From: Acidibrevibacterium fodinaquatile
GTDB taxonomy: Bacteria; Pseudomonadota; Alphaproteobacteria; Acetobacterales; Acetobacteraceae
Assembly (NCBI RefSeq): GCF_003352165.1
Contig: NZ_CP029176.1
Span: 2,983,501-3,047,500, forward strand
Reading direction: 5' to 3'
DNA: 64,000 nucleotides
Numbering within the stretch: position 1 is the first letter of the stretch; the number at the start of each line of letters is the position of its first letter. The position numbers and the translations under genes are program-made. Positions 44,996 to 54,839 of this stretch are shown one piece after another. A model generated the notes under the pieces. It searched no databases. It had not been told where the DNA came from and was given only the letters and a program-made list of their open reading frames with translations.

Positions 44996-47200
44996 GTGAC
45001 GGAATCCCAGGCCCCGTGGCCCGCTGGCGAAGTGCTCGCCGGCATCGTCGAGCGGGTCACGTTCCACAACGCCGAGAGCGGCTTCGCCGTGCTCAGGGTC
45101 AAGGCGCGCGGGCACCGCGACCTCGTCACCATCGTCGGCCACGCCGCCGCGATCAGTGCCGGCGAGTGGATTACCGCGACCGGCGAATGGGTCAACGACC
45201 GTACCCACGGCCAGCAATTCAAGGCGCGGTTCTTAAAAACCTCGGCGCCGACCACGGAAGAGGGGATCGAGCGCTACCTCGCCTCCGGCATGATCCGCGG
45301 CATCGGCCCGGTCTACGCGAAGAAGCTGGTGCGCGGCTTCGGCGAGCAGGTGTTCGACATCATCGAAGGCGCGCCAGAGCGCCTGCGCGAGGTGGGTGGG
45401 ATCGGCGAGGTGCGGGCACAGCGCATCGTCGCTGCCTGGGCCGAGCAGAAGGTGATCCGCGAGATCATGGTGTTTCTGCACAGCCACGGCGTCGGCACCG
45501 CGCGCGCCGTGCGCATCTTCAAGACCTATGGCGCCGACGCCATTCAGGTGATGAGCGAGAACCCATACCGGCTCGCGCGCGACATCAGAGGCATCGGCTT
45601 CAAGACGGCGGATGCGATTGCCGCAAAACTCGGCATCGAGAAGACGGCGATGATCCGCCTGCGTGCCGGCATCGGCTATGCCCTCTCCGAGGCGATGGAC
45701 GAGAGGCACTGCGGGCTGCCGGTCGCGGAATTGATCCCGCTTGCGGAGCGCCTGCTCGAGGTGCCGGAGGCGCTGATCCGCACCGCGCTCGATCTCGAAT
45801 TGGCCGACGGCGCGGTGATCGCCGATCGCGTCGGCGAGGCGGACTGCGTCTTCCTCGCCGGTCTCTACCACGCCGAGCGCGGCATCGCCGAGCGGCTGCG
45901 CGCGATCGCCCACCAGCCGCTGCCCTGGCCCGCGATCGACGCAGAAAAAGCCATCCCCTGGGTGGAAAAGCGGATCGGCATGACGCTCGCCGAGAGCCAG
46001 CGCCAGGCGGTCGGCCTTGCCCTTGCCTCAAAACTGCTGGTGATCACCGGCGGCCCCGGCGTCGGCAAGACGACGATCATGCGGGCGATCCTCGCCATCC
46101 TCGCAGCCAAAGGCGTGCGCATCCTGCTCGCGGCCCCCACCGGGCGGGCAGCAAAGCGGATGAGCGAGGCGACCGGGTTCGAATCCAAAACGATCCACCG
46201 CCTGCTGGAGGTCGACCCAAACACTGGCGGGTTCCGGCGTGGACCTGATCACCCGTTGGAATGCGATCTGCTGGTCATCGACGAGGCCTCCATGGTCGAT
46301 GTGCCCCTGATGCACGCGCTGACCCGGGCGATCCCCGCGGCGGCGGCGCTCCTGGTGGTGGGCGACGTCGATCAGCTCCCCTCGGTCGGGCCGGGCCAAG
46401 TGTTGGCGGACCTGATCGGCTCGGGCACAGTTGCGGTGGTGCGGCTTGCCGAGATCTTCCGCCAGGCGGCCTCCAGCCGGATCATCACCAGCGCGCACCG
46501 GATCAATCGCGGCGAGATGCCGGACCTCACCCGCGCCGAGGCCGAGAGCGATTTCCACTTCGTCCAGGCCGACGGGCCGGAGACGGCGGCTGCGCGCATC
46601 ATCGATCTGGTAAAAACCCGCATTCCCCGCCGCTTCGGGCTCGATCCGGTCCGCGACATCCAGGTGCTCTGCCCGATGGCGCGCGGCGGGGTTGGCGCGC
46701 GCTCGCTGACTATCGCGCTGCAAGCGGCGCTGAATGGCGAGGCGACGCCAAGGGCGGAAAAATTCGGCTGGACCTTTGCCCCCGGCGACAAGGTCATGCA
46801 GATCGAGAACGACTATGACCGCGAGGTCTATAACGGCGATATCGGTTTTGTCACCGCGATCGACGCGGAGGAGTCCGAGATCACCGTGCGGTTCGACGGG
46901 CGAGACGTGGGCTACGGTCTCGGCGATTTGGATGCACTGGTTCCAGCCTATGCGGCGACGATCCACAAGGCGCAGGGCTCGGAATATCCCGCCGTGGTGA
47001 TCCCGGTCATGATGCAGCATTACGCCATGCTGCAAAGGAACCTGCTCTATACCGGCATCACGCGGGGCAAGCGGCTCGTCGTGCTGGTCGGCAGCCGCAA
47101 GGCGGTGGCCATCGCGGTGCGCAATGTCTCCGGCCGGCGGCGGTGGTCGAAGCTCAAGGAATGGCTTGCTGCGTTGGCGGCTGGAACGGTCAGCCTGTAA
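44996..47200 (+). CDS. recD2: RecD2-type ATP-dependent DNA helicase
   Basis: 734-aa superfamily 1B 5'-3' helicase. The N-terminal OB/HhH part of RecD2 is present (GIVERVTFHNAESGFAVLRV; GMIRGIGPVYAKKLV; GIGFKTADAIAAKLGI). Walker A is GGPGVGKT (352-359). Motif II is LLVIDEASMVD, motif III is VVGDVDQLPSVGPGQVLADL, and the C-terminal motif is YAATIHKAQGSEYPAVVIPV. Start is GTG 44996. RecD2 is not linked to RecBC. Here it sits within a defence-like operon, where it may process DNA ends, though it could be a resident gene of the island. Confidence 0.93.
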   Translation: MTESQAPWPAGEVLAGIVERVTFHNAESGFAVLRVKARGHRDLVTIVGHAAAISAGEWITATGEWVNDRTHGQQFKARFLKTSAPTTEEGIERYLASGMIRGIGPVYAKKLVRGFGEQVFDIIEGAPERLREVGGIGEVRAQRIVAAWAEQKVIREIMVFLHSHGVGTARAVRIFKTYGADAIQVMSENPYRLARDIRGIGFKTADAIAAKLGIEKTAMIRLRAGIGYALSEAMDERHCGLPVAELIPLAERLLEVPEALIRTALDLELADGAVIADRVGEADCVFLAGLYHAERGIAERLRAIAHQPLPWPAIDAEKAIPWVEKRIGMTLAESQRQAVGLALASKLLVITGGPGVGKTTIMRAILAILAAKGVRILLAAPTGRAAKRMSEATGFESKTIHRLLEVDPNTGGFRRGPDHPLECDLLVIDEASMVDVPLMHALTRAIPAAAALLVVGDVDQLPSVGPGQVLADLIGSGTVAVVRLAEIFRQAASSRIITSAHRINRGEMPDLTRAEAESDFHFVQADGPETAAARIIDLVKTRIPRRFGLDPVRDIQVLCPMARGGVGARSLTIALQAALNGEATPRAEKFGWTFAPGDKVMQIENDYDREVYNGDIGFVTAIDAEESEITVRFDGRDVGYGLGDLDALVPAYAATIHKAQGSEYPAVVIPVMMQHYAMLQRNLLYTGITRGKRLVVLVGSRKAVAIAVRNVSGRRRWSKLKEWLAALAAGTVSL

Positions 47201-47303
47201 TACTATCGATGGGTTGGTTGGCAGCGATGGAAGCTGGTCGACAGCATAATGGCAGCTTTCGAACTCGCCGGCCCGTTTACGCTCTTTATCGGCGACCAAG
47301 AAA

Positions 47304-47309
47304 TATAAT
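47304..47309 (+). promoter_or_regulatory. Possible -10 box upstream of the TIR gene
   Basis: A perfect TATAAT at 47304-47309, 78 bp before the TIR gene ATG, in the 186-bp gap after recD2. The -35 is weak (nearest candidate CTCTTT or TTTACG). If real, the TIR gene has its own promoter. Confidence 0.4.
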
Positions 47310-47386
47310 GGCGAATGTCCGCGACTGGTCCGGTAGACAGGGCGGTCGCTGAATTCGATCGGACCCCGCAAGACAAAGGAGCTGCG

Positions 47387-47983
47387 ATGCTGCCTACCGT
47401 GTTCTTGTCCCTGGAGGGCGGCGACGAGGGTTTTGTGGCTAAAGTCCAACGCTTCCTGCCCGACGGGTTGGCATATTTCTACACTCGGAGCTTCCACAAC
47501 GGTGAGGAGCTTATCTCCGCGATGGAGCAGCGGATCGGCAAGGCGACGATGTTTGCGCTGTTCGCTTCGAAGACGGCCTTGAAGTCTCCATGGGTCGGGT
47601 TTGAGATCGATCGAGCGCGCATCGCTAAGATCAAGAATCCAAAGTTCCGCGTCATTGTGATCCCGACCAATCCTGCGGTGACACATGCGGACCTGCCCGC
47701 TTGGATGCGGGAGTACTGGGTCGGCCCAGTCGGTGATGGTCCACGCGAGATTGCGCGATATATTCGTAAGGCGCTGATCACAGGTCCATTGAGCCGATTG
47801 CCAGGCGCGCAGGTATTTGGTCGCGGAGCGCTCGTCGATGCAGCGGTGGCGGCAGTGAACAACGTCGTGTTATTAACTGAGCAGACACCGAATGTGCTGG
47901 TGCTCGCCGGCCCGCTCGGCATCGGTCGTCGCACCTTCAATCGGCGCTTACTTGCTGAGGCATTCCCGGCAACGCCGGAACTA
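47387..47983 (+). pseudogene. TIR-domain NTPase protein, N-terminal part, split by IS630
   Basis: From ATG 47387, after AAAGGAG. Residues 1-130 form a TIR domain: TVFLSLEGGDEGFVAKVQRF, AMFALFASKTALKSPWVGFE-like core with the likely catalytic Glu in SPWVGFEIDRAR, and IVIPTNP. An NTPase region then begins with the P-loop VLVLAGPLGIGRRTFNRRLL. IS630 cuts it at PEL. Joined to 49124-51100 it reads without a break as PELGFGPEFVLPQ, 857 aa in all. TIR domains of this kind degrade NAD in abortive-infection defence. Confidence 0.85.
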
Positions 47984-49121
47984 GTGCTTTGAACCAAACA
48001 GAGGATTCACAACGGGGCTGATTTGTGAGATTCTGTGTGCATGGCACAGACCGTCATCCCCATCGTCAACTCCGCGGACCGCGAGCGTTTGGCCGCCATT
48101 GTGGAGGATCGCAACCGTTCTCAGAAGCATGTTCAGCGTGCCAGGATCATTCTGCTATCGGCGGAGCGTCTGACCGTGCTGGAGGTGGCGGCGCGCAGTG
48201 GAGCAAGCCGGCCGTCGGTATGGCGCTGGCAGCGGCGCTTTGCCGAGCAAGGTGTCGATGGATTGCTGCGCGACAAGACACGCAAGCCGGGCAAGGCGCC
48301 GTTGTCGCCGGCGACCATCGCCCGCGTGCTGGCGCTGCCCTGCGGGGAGGCACCGAAAGCGGCGACCCACTGGACCGGCCGTATGGTGGCCAGCGCCGTC
48401 GGCATCAGCCTGAGCGCGGTGCAGCGCATCTGGCGGGCCCATCGCCTGCAGCCACACCGCATCAGGACCTTCAAGAAATCCAACGACCCGGCTTTCGCCG
48501 CCAAGGTCGAGGATATCGTTGGGCTCTACATGAACCCGCCTGCGCACGCCGTCGTCGTCTCGATCGACGAGAAAAGCCAGATCCAGGCGCTCGACCGCAC
48601 CCAGCCCGGCCTGCCGATCAAGCCTGGCCGCTGCGGCACCATGACCCATGATTACAAGCGCCACGGCACCACCACCCTGTTCGCCGCTCTGAATGTCCTC
48701 GACGGCACCGTCGTCGGCCGCTGCATGCCCCGGCACACCCATCAGGAATTCGTCAGGTTCCTCAACGCCGTCGAGCGCGCCGTCCCCGCCGGCAAGATCA
48801 TCCACGCCATCGCCGACAACTACGCCACCCACAAACATCCTAAAGTCAGGGAGTGGCTGGCCGATCATCCGCGCTGGGTCTTCCATTTCACGCCAACCTC
48901 CGCGTCCTGGATCAACGCCGTCGAAAACTTCTTCTCTGTCATCACCCGACGGCGCATCCGGCGCGGCGTGTTCACCTCCGTCGCCGATCTCCAACGCGCC
49001 ATCCGCAGCTACATCCGCGAGCACAACCGCAACCCCAGGCCATTCGTCTGGACCAAGCCGGCTGACGACATCCTCGCCAAGCTCAGCCGGCTGCCTGTAG
49101 CGTCCGATTGAGTCAGAGCAC
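47984..49121 (+). mobile_element. IS630-family insertion sequence
   Basis: 1138-bp element with ends GTGCTTTGAACCAAA and, inward from the right, GTGCTCTGACTCAAT. It is flanked by the TA duplication required by IS630/Tc1 elements (47982-47983 and 49122-49123). Carries one transposase gene. Excision with one TA restores the TIR gene frame. Confidence 0.93.
48041..49111 (+). CDS. IS630 transposase
   Basis: 356-aa DDE transposase from ATG 48041 (an in-frame GTG lies two codons earlier). The N-terminal HTH is RLTVLEVAARSGASRPSVWR. Catalytic residues are in VVVSIDEKSQIQALDRTQPG, HAIADNYATHKHP and SWINAVENFFSVITRRRI. Appears intact. Confidence 0.95.
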   Translation: MAQTVIPIVNSADRERLAAIVEDRNRSQKHVQRARIILLSAERLTVLEVAARSGASRPSVWRWQRRFAEQGVDGLLRDKTRKPGKAPLSPATIARVLALPCGEAPKAATHWTGRMVASAVGISLSAVQRIWRAHRLQPHRIRTFKKSNDPAFAAKVEDIVGLYMNPPAHAVVVSIDEKSQIQALDRTQPGLPIKPGRCGTMTHDYKRHGTTTLFAALNVLDGTVVGRCMPRHTHQEFVRFLNAVERAVPAGKIIHAIADNYATHKHPKVREWLADHPRWVFHFTPTSASWINAVENFFSVITRRRIRRGVFTSVADLQRAIRSYIREHNRNPRPFVWTKPADDILAKLSRLPVASD

Positions 49122-49123
49122 TA

Positions 49124-51100
49124 GGCTTTGGTCCGGAATTCGTGCTGCCCCAATTCGCCGACCTGGGCGACATTTATCGCGCGCTGCGGCAGGAGGTTGA
49201 GACCGACCTGCCGCTGCACTCTATCGGCGACGACCTGCGGGTGTTTGGCGCCGCAGCGCTAAAAGATCAGGCGAAAGAGATCGCGCAGCGGCTGTCCCAC
49301 TTCGCCGACCTCGGGCAGGCCGTCACGATCGTCACTGGCAACGGCATCTTCGAGGAGAATGGATTTCTTAAGCCCTGGGCGCCCATCCTGTTTGATGAGT
49401 TGGCACATGACCGGCGGGTGAAGCTGGTCGTCGTGTCAAACCGTCGCCTCCACGAGAACGAGTTGCGCGCACACCCGAACGTCCTCCAGATTGCGGTCCC
49501 GCCCCTCAAGGAGGAGGACGTCCGTACGCTGATGATACAGTCGATGGTTGCTTTTGGGGCAAAGCCGGAGCTGCCAAGCACGGACGTAATCCGCACGATC
49601 GGCGGCCATCCGGGAATCGCTCGCGCGACCGCTGCACTGGTGGCGCAGCGCGGACCCGCGGTCTTGGAAGCTCACCCGGCGGATCTGTTCTCTCTGCAGG
49701 AGGAAATGCTCGGCGATTCCCTTGACTTCACCCACCGCACGCCGATCGAGCGCGACGTGCTGTCGGCCCTAAGCTGGGTGCCGCAGCTGGCGGGCGACAC
49801 GTTGAAGCGTGTGGTGCTCGCGCGCAACGGCGTCTCGCCCGAAGAGTTCGCTGACGCCGTTTCGGGGCTCATACTCGCCTGTTTGGTCGAGGTTTCTGGC
49901 GCGAACTACCTCATCTCTGCGCCCATCAGATCGCTCTTCCGGCGGCTCCACGGCTACGGCTCCAAGGAGTTGATGGCTGCGTTCTCGGCGGCGCTGAGGG
50001 ACGAACTCGAGCGTGCCCGCCGCGACGACGAGTTGCGCGCCGAACTGATGGACGCCCTTGCCTTTATGGCGGCGATTGAGGGCGGCACGCTACCGCCTGA
50101 GTTCAGGGACCTCCTGTTGCCGTCCACGCTGCAAGAGGTCATCAAGGAGACCTATGATCGCGGCCATGACGATCCCGAGGCCCTTCGCAGGGTTGTCGCT
50201 TGGGGAGAGTCGGCGATCAAGGCAAGAATGGATGAGACCGCGCGCGAGGAGATCCTTGCTTACGTCCTACGCGCCCACGTGCGATTGGGCAGTAAGTCGG
50301 AGGCCAGGGACCTGCTCGATTTCTTCGACGAGCGTTGCTACCGCTCGCGATTTTACCTGCGGGCATTCTACCTTCGCATTAGCCAAGACGATCTCAAGGG
50401 CGCTGTGAGGATGCTGCTGAAGGCGCGCGAAATCGGGAAGTACATGAAGCTTGTCGTTGGCGACCTCGCCCGTTGCTACCAGCGCCTGGGGTGGTGGCCG
50501 CGGCTACATGATTTGATGCAGGACCAGGCGGATTACATTGGCAGAAACCCCGTCCTGCTCGATGTCCGAGCCGGCATGCTGATCGCGCAAGGCGCGTTCG
50601 ACGAGGCTGATAAGGTCATTCGCATTCTACGTGGTCTGAGCGGCCAGGAAGTCTATGCCGACGGTCGCCGGGCAATGCTGATTATGCGCCGCGACTCGGA
50701 TTTCCCTGGGGCTCAGCGCATGCTCACCGATGTGCTGCAGCGTGGGTCTGGCGGGCAGATGTTCATCCGCAGGTTGCGCGCGGTGGCAGCCGCGTCTGCC
50801 GGCGATATTCGTGTCGCACGCGAGGACATAGAGTTCTTGAAGGCGCGCGGGATGTCTCGGACCGTCGCCGGCATCGAGGCCCGCATCAGGCTCGCGCAGC
50901 ACGACTACGATGGTGCAGAGGAGGAGTTAGCGAAGGCCGGCACTCTTAGCGCCCAGGATAATCTGCTGCGTGCGAGGATTCTTGAAGCCAGGGCTGACGA
51001 TCACGCGACACCATTTGCCGACCGGGCTGGCCTTAAGTCTGAGGCGGCGGAAATTCGTGCGCAAAACCGGATGCTTGATGAATACGAGGTAGAGCACTGA
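49124..51100 (+). pseudogene. TIR-domain NTPase protein, C-terminal part, split by IS630
   Basis: 658 codons continuing the split gene. The STAND-like NTPase part runs through QAVTIVTGNGIFEENGF, VKLVVVSNRRL and VPPLKEEDVRTLMIQSM, then a winged-helix region (RDVLSALSWVPQLAGDTLKR). The remainder from about residue 300 of this part is helical TPR-like repeats (LRAFYLRISQDDLKGAVRML, AGMLIAQGAFDEADKVIRIL, AEEELAKAGTLSAQDNLLRA). Such TIR-NTPase-repeat layouts are typical of sensor-effector immune proteins. An ATG at 49142 cannot give a TIR-bearing product. Confidence 0.83.
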
Positions 51101-51361
51101 TCCAACATGCTGCACTTCAAGCTTGCAAATGCGTCCGCCCTCAGAATGAGAACCTGGCACGATGACTGGCCAAAGTGGGCGCAAGGCGTCCAACGGGCCA
51201 GGAACGGCCAACGTCGCTTACCGGCCAGATTGGCCGCTGCCGATCTGCAGGTCGAAGGCCCGCTTCCGTTCGAGGATGATTGCATAAGTTGAGGAGCGGT
51301 GGCGCGGCGGCCGAGGCACAGCGAGATTCGAGAGTGAGAGTTCGGCCGGACCGTCCGGTAG

Positions 51362-51875
51362 AGTAGGGATGAAGCGCCTTGCCCCGTTGCCGAGGCAGGT
51401 TTCTTCATCCCCCGCTCCGAACCGGACGTGCGAGTTTCCCCGCATCCGGCTCTCTATGCGTGGCCATGAGCCACGGGTGGCCCTCACAGTGAAGCGAGGA
51501 CGCGGGTTGCTTCCCAGAACTTGTCGGCTCCCTTTCGGAAGGACTCGTCCGGGGTGGCGTTCCATCCGTTCGGTATGCGAAGACCCCAGTCCGGGTATCG
51601 CAGGCGTTTGGCGTCAGCAAATTGGGCGAGTTTCTTCCCGCCCATCCGCCAGCCGCTGCGCTCCCAAGTCCTCGGCCCGGCATAGATGCGGCGCAGCGTC
51701 CCTACGGGCGCCTTGCCGTGTTTCTTGCCGAGCCAGGATTTCAGGCGCCACCACAGCCACCAATCGTGCTTGGCGAAATACTTCGTTGCGCGAGTGGCAT
51801 AACGAAAGTCGTCGCGCCAGCCGGAGATGACCGGGTTAAGATCGTCGATGAGATCGGCGAGGGCGTTGACTCGGC
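51362..51875 (-). pseudogene. Group II intron remnant: 3' end with domain V/VI and maturase C-terminus
   Basis: The minus strand from about 51872 to the TGA at 51484 encodes the maturase end: LIDDLNPVISGWRDDFRYAT, KHDWWLWWRLKSWLGKKHGK, then GGKKLAQFADAKRLRYPDWG. Past the stop come domain V (GAGCCGGATGCGGGGAAACT to GTCCGGTTCGGAG, about 51411-51453) and domain VI (arms GATGAAG / CTTCATC). The intron ends near 51362. The 5' intron and most of the reverse transcriptase are missing, so it cannot move. Confidence 0.85.
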
Positions 51876-51887
51876 GTTTCCCTTACC

Positions 51888-51986
51888 TTGCCGACCGAGA
51901 CACGCCTGTTGGCGCTGCAACGTGCCGCGCTCGCACAGGATCTCCGGCGCATCGAGGCCGTCCTCGACGGCATCCCGGACAAGTGA
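51888..51986 (+). pseudogene. C-terminal scrap of an unrecognised helical protein
   Basis: LPTETRLLALQRAALAQDLR then RIEAVLDGIPDK ends at TGA 51984. It has no start and begins at the junction with the intron remnant. The pattern is coding-like but short. The next 230 bp up to ArdC show nothing I can support as a gene. Confidence 0.3.
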
Positions 51987-52217
51987 CGCGCTGACCCGCA
52001 TCACGGGGTCTGCCATGCCGCTTGGACCATCCCGCCGAGGCCATCCCGCCGGGGCCATCCCGGCACGCGGCGGAGCGTGCGATGGTCGTCCCGGCCGCGC
52101 AACGGCTGTCGCCGTCCTCCGCTGCGCTACGGCTCTGCGAGTGCGCCGCCGGTCCTCGGCCATCGCCCAAAAGCTCCGCCGCCGGGGATGGGCCCCGGCG
52201 GGACAGGAGTCCCGACC

Positions 52218-52826
52218 ATGACCACAGAGACCCGCGCCGATATCTACACCCGCATCACCGCCGAGATCGCCGCCGCCATCGCGGCCGGCGCCGGCGACTG
52301 GCACATGCCCTGGCACCACAACGGCGGCGCGATCGCCCGGCCCGCCAACGTCGCCTCCGGCAAGCCCTATCGCGGCGTCAACACGCTGGCCCTCTGGATC
52401 GCCGCCCAGGCACGCGGCTACGCAAGCGGCACCTGGGGGACCTATCGCCAATGGCAGGCGCTCGGCGCCCAGGTGCGCAAAGGGGAACGCGCGACCGCGA
52501 TCATCTTCTGGAAGCGCATCGGCGCCGCCGAGGACGAGCAGGATGCCGAGGATGGCGATGGTCGGCCTCGCTTCGTCGGTCGCGGCTATTCGGTATTCAA
52601 CCGCTGCCAGGTCGACGGCTACGAACCGCCCGCTATCGACGCCTTGCCCGAAGCCGAGCGCATCCCGCATGCCGAGGCCTTTATCGCCGCCCTGGGCATC
52701 CCCACGACCTTCGACGCCGCCGCCGCATATTACCGGGTCGATGTCGACCGGATCTTCATGCCGCCGTTCGGAGCGTTCGAAGACTCCATTGCTTACATCA
52801 GCACCCTTACTCACGAAGCCGCCCAT
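52218..52826 (+). pseudogene. ardC: ArdC antirestriction protein, N-terminal part, split by RIT element
   Basis: 203 codons from ATG 52218 after GGACAGGAG. ArdC-type ssDNA-binding domain: ADIYTRITAEIAAAIAAGAG, WHMPWHHNGGAIARPANVAS, YRGVNTLALWIAAQARGY and QVRKGERATAIIFWKR. The metallopeptidase domain starts with YISTLTHEAAH and is cut at the His of HEAAH. ArdC proteins protect incoming plasmid DNA from restriction. The missing part is at 56195-56473. Confidence 0.9.
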
Positions 52827-52908
52827 AATGCCGTGATACGGATTATGCCGCATGACCTCCGCTGGAGGTCGGTTTGCCAGGCATTGGCCATGCGGCTGTT
52901 CGGCATAA

Positions 52909-53901
52909 TCAGAGCCCTTCCAGGAACGCGAGGAGTTGGTCGTCGGGCCGGAACCGGCTCGACGGGGTGTCTGGGGCGGCGACGCGAGCGAGCGCTTTTT
53001 CCTTCAGCCGCATGTCTGCGTGGATATAGATCTGGGTGGTCTCGACGTTCTCGTGACCAAGCCAGAGCGCGATCACCGCTGGATCGACGCCGTGGTGGAG
53101 CAGGTCCATCGCAGTGCTGTGGCGAAGCGTATGCGGCGTGACCCGCTTGGAGCCGATGCTCGGGCACGTGAGCGATGCCGTCAGACAATGCTTGCGGACC
53201 AGATGTTCAAGGGCATCGCGGCTGAGCCGTTCGCCCCGGATCGACGGGAACAGCGGTTTGCTCTTGTTCTTGTCGTCGCCGATCCACGCCGCCAGAAGTT
53301 TGACCGTCTCGCGCCGAAGCGGTGTGGCGCGTTCCTTCCGACCCTTGCCCATGCAGCGGATGTGCGCACCGCTCTCGAGCACAACGTCGCCGCACTGAAG
53401 GCCGACCAGTTCGGAAGCCCGGAGACCGGTCTGCACCGCGAGCAGCAGCAGCGCGTGGTCCCGCCGTCCCGCCCATGTCGTGCGGTCCGGCGCTGCCAGC
53501 AACGCCGCGATCTCGTCGCTATCGAGGAACGTCACCGTCCGCTTCACATAGCGCTTGTTCGGCATGGCGAGGATGCGTTGGCATTGCAGCAGCCAGGTCG
53601 GATCGCTCATCGCGACGTAGCGGAAGAACGATCGGATTGCGGCGAGCCGGGTGTTGCGGCTGCGCGCGCTGTTGCCCCGCGCCGTCTCGGTGTGGACGAG
53701 GAAGTCGGCGATCAGATCAGCGTCGATGTCTTCGATCGTCAGCTTGACCGGCGGCTTGCCGTGTCGAGCACTCGCATACCGCAACAGCAGCCGGAACGTG
53801 TCGCGATAGCCCGCGACCGTATGTCGGCTCGCTTCCATCTGGACGCACAGTCGATCTGTGAAGAAGCGCTGGATCAGCGCGGGCAAGGCGGCGGCGCTCA
53901 T
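52909..53901 (-). CDS. RIT tyrosine recombinase C (third gene)
   Basis: 330-aa tyrosine recombinase. The N-terminal SAM-like domain is present (RFFTDRLCVQMEASRHTVAG). The catalytic core has the Arg in LAVQTGLRASELVGLQ, HTLRHSTAMDLLHHG and the Tyr in VETTQIYIHADMRLKEKAL, with GHENVET. Overlaps the second gene by 4 bp. Appears intact. Confidence 0.93.
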   Translation of the reverse strand: MSAAALPALIQRFFTDRLCVQMEASRHTVAGYRDTFRLLLRYASARHGKPPVKLTIEDIDADLIADFLVHTETARGNSARSRNTRLAAIRSFFRYVAMSDPTWLLQCQRILAMPNKRYVKRTVTFLDSDEIAALLAAPDRTTWAGRRDHALLLLAVQTGLRASELVGLQCGDVVLESGAHIRCMGKGRKERATPLRRETVKLLAAWIGDDKNKSKPLFPSIRGERLSRDALEHLVRKHCLTASLTCPSIGSKRVTPHTLRHSTAMDLLHHGVDPAVIALWLGHENVETTQIYIHADMRLKEKALARVAAPDTPSSRFRPDDQLLAFLEGL

Positions 53902-54839
53902 TGGACTGCCTCCCGGCCATCGGCGGTCGCTCGCGCCATCGCCAGATCGAGCAGCTCCGGAACCGCTTCCAGATACCAGTATGTGTTGGAGGGATCGCTA
54001 TGGCCCAGATAGGTCGTCAACCGGATCATCTCGCGCGCCGGGTCTTTGCCGGTGCGGTACCAGTCGATCATCGTCTTCACCGCGAAGCTGTGGCGAAGAT
54101 CGTGGATGCGCGGTCCCCGGCCATGCTTGCAGTATGGCTGATGGGTCCGGAGTCCGATCTGCTGGCAGGCCCGCGCGAAGTTGTATCGGGCAGCACAGTC
54201 GGTAAGGCGTGTGGCCTTGTCGGTGACGAACAGCGGCTTGGCCGGATGGCCGATCAGCCGATCGCGTTCGGCAAGATAGTCGATCAGCTGCGTGACGACG
54301 CTCGGGTCGAGCGGCAGCAACCGCTCTTTGCCGAGCTTACCTTGTCTGACGCGCAGCACGCCATGCTCGGCGTCGAGGTCGTCACGATCGAGGGCCAGTG
54401 CCTCGCTGATCCTGAGCCCGGTGACTGCGATAAGCCCGAACAGCGTCGAGCAGGTCAGCCCACGCAGACCGTAGATGGATGGCAACTCCTTCGCCGCCAC
54501 GATGATCGATCCGATCTCGGTCTCGCTGTAGATATGCGGACGCGACCGCTGGACGGAACCCGGCAGCAGGCCTCGCGGCGGCACTTCATGCGCCGGATCG
54601 AAGCTGCTCAGCCATTGCGCGAACAGGCGCACGACGCTGAGCCTTGCCGCTCGGGTCGAGGTGCAGGCCTCAGCCAACGTGGCGTGCCAGCGAAGGAACA
54701 GCGCCGTATCGATGTAAGCGGCGCCTTCGCGATCGGCGAACCGGGTGAGGCGACGAAGGATGCGCTCAGAGGTACCAAGATCGTAGCCGAGGCTGCGCCG
54801 GACGTTCAGATAGCGGTCGAGCTGGATGGTGAGGCTCAT
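53898..54839 (-). CDS. RIT tyrosine recombinase B (second gene)
   Basis: 313-aa tyrosine recombinase. Catalytic Arg in IAVTGLRISEALALDRDD, the box RIHDLRHSFAVKTMIDWYR and Tyr in LGHSDPSNTYWYLEAVPELL. N-terminus MSLTIQLDRYLNVRRSLGYD is typical of RIT B proteins. Overlaps its neighbours by 4 bp on both sides. Appears intact. Confidence 0.93.
   Translation of the reverse strand: MSLTIQLDRYLNVRRSLGYDLGTSERILRRLTRFADREGAAYIDTALFLRWHATLAEACTSTRAARLSVVRLFAQWLSSFDPAHEVPPRGLLPGSVQRSRPHIYSETEIGSIIVAAKELPSIYGLRGLTCSTLFGLIAVTGLRISEALALDRDDLDAEHGVLRVRQGKLGKERLLPLDPSVVTQLIDYLAERDRLIGHPAKPLFVTDKATRLTDCAARYNFARACQQIGLRTHQPYCKHGRGPRIHDLRHSFAVKTMIDWYRTGKDPAREMIRLTTYLGHSDPSNTYWYLEAVPELLDLAMARATADGREAVQ

Noticed and set aside
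22297-51100. BREX or DISARM system
   Set aside because: No PglZ, BrxL, DUF1998 or phospholipase-D gene is seen. The methylase is of the DUF1156 type and the ATPase of the DUF499 type, which point to the helicase-methylase-ATPase group.
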